DNA from: Streptomyces sp. NRRL S-118
GTDB lineage: Bacteria; Actinomycetota; Actinomycetes; Streptomycetales; Streptomycetaceae
Direction of reading: 5' to 3'
DNA: 6,933 bases
Assembly (NCBI RefSeq): GCF_000716335.1
Contig: NZ_KL591008.1
Span: 231,810-238,742, forward strand
In this document: piece by piece, positions 6,908 through 6,933 of the stretch
Layout: the number at the start of each line of letters is the position of its first letter
Position numbering within the stretch: position 1 is the first letter of the stretch
The notes under the pieces: generated by a model
Databases searched by the model: none
The model's input: only the letters and a program-made list of their open reading frames with translations
Told to the model about the DNA's origin: nothing
Made by a program: the position numbers and the translations under genes

Positions 6908-6933
6908 CCCCGGACCGTGCCGACAAGGCGGAC

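Overview
The window has very high G+C, third codon positions that are almost always G or C, GTG/ATG starts and typical actinobacterial gene families. It looks like Streptomyces or a close relative. The first 39 bases are only C and G and are probably a degraded contig end, not real sequence.

Region 1 (about 40-4780, plus strand) is the 3' end of an mce (mammalian cell entry) operon. It holds the C-terminal part of an MCE-family protein, most likely the last (MceF-position) subunit. Four single-pass Mce-associated membrane proteins (Mas) follow, and then an MltB-like lytic transglycosylase with a long Pro/Thr/Ser tail. The genes are tightly packed: ATGA stop/start overlaps at the first and last junctions and 12-18 bp gaps elsewhere, with no room for internal terminators. 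The four Mas proteins are of two kinds that alternate A-B-A-B, which points to duplication of an ancestral gene pair. MCE systems are envelope-spanning lipid or steroid importers driven by a YrbE/Mkl ABC machine (not in this window). The Mas proteins are thought to support that complex. The transglycosylase could locally open peptidoglycan for it (inference).

Region 2 (4741-6907) is a divergent DNA-repair pair. On the minus strand is a LigC-type ATP-dependent DNA ligase (4741-5811). On the plus strand is a stand-alone LigD-polymerase-type primase-polymerase of the Prim-PolC kind (5897-6907). They share an 85 bp intergenic region carrying a palindrome and possible leaderless promoters. In mycobacteria, LigC and Prim-PolC act together in gap-filling base excision repair. 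Such a pair supplies polymerase and ligase activities as separate proteins, without the nuclease domain of a full LigD. No Ku gene is seen here.

The two regions meet tail to tail: the transglycosylase and ligase reading frames overlap by 40 bp on opposite strands. The last 26 bases (6908-6933) hold nothing recognisable. I see no RNA genes, insertion sequences, CRISPR arrays or attachment sites. The gene families are all known. The most noteworthy points are the Mas pair duplication, the transglycosylase as the operon's last gene, and the overlapping convergent junction.
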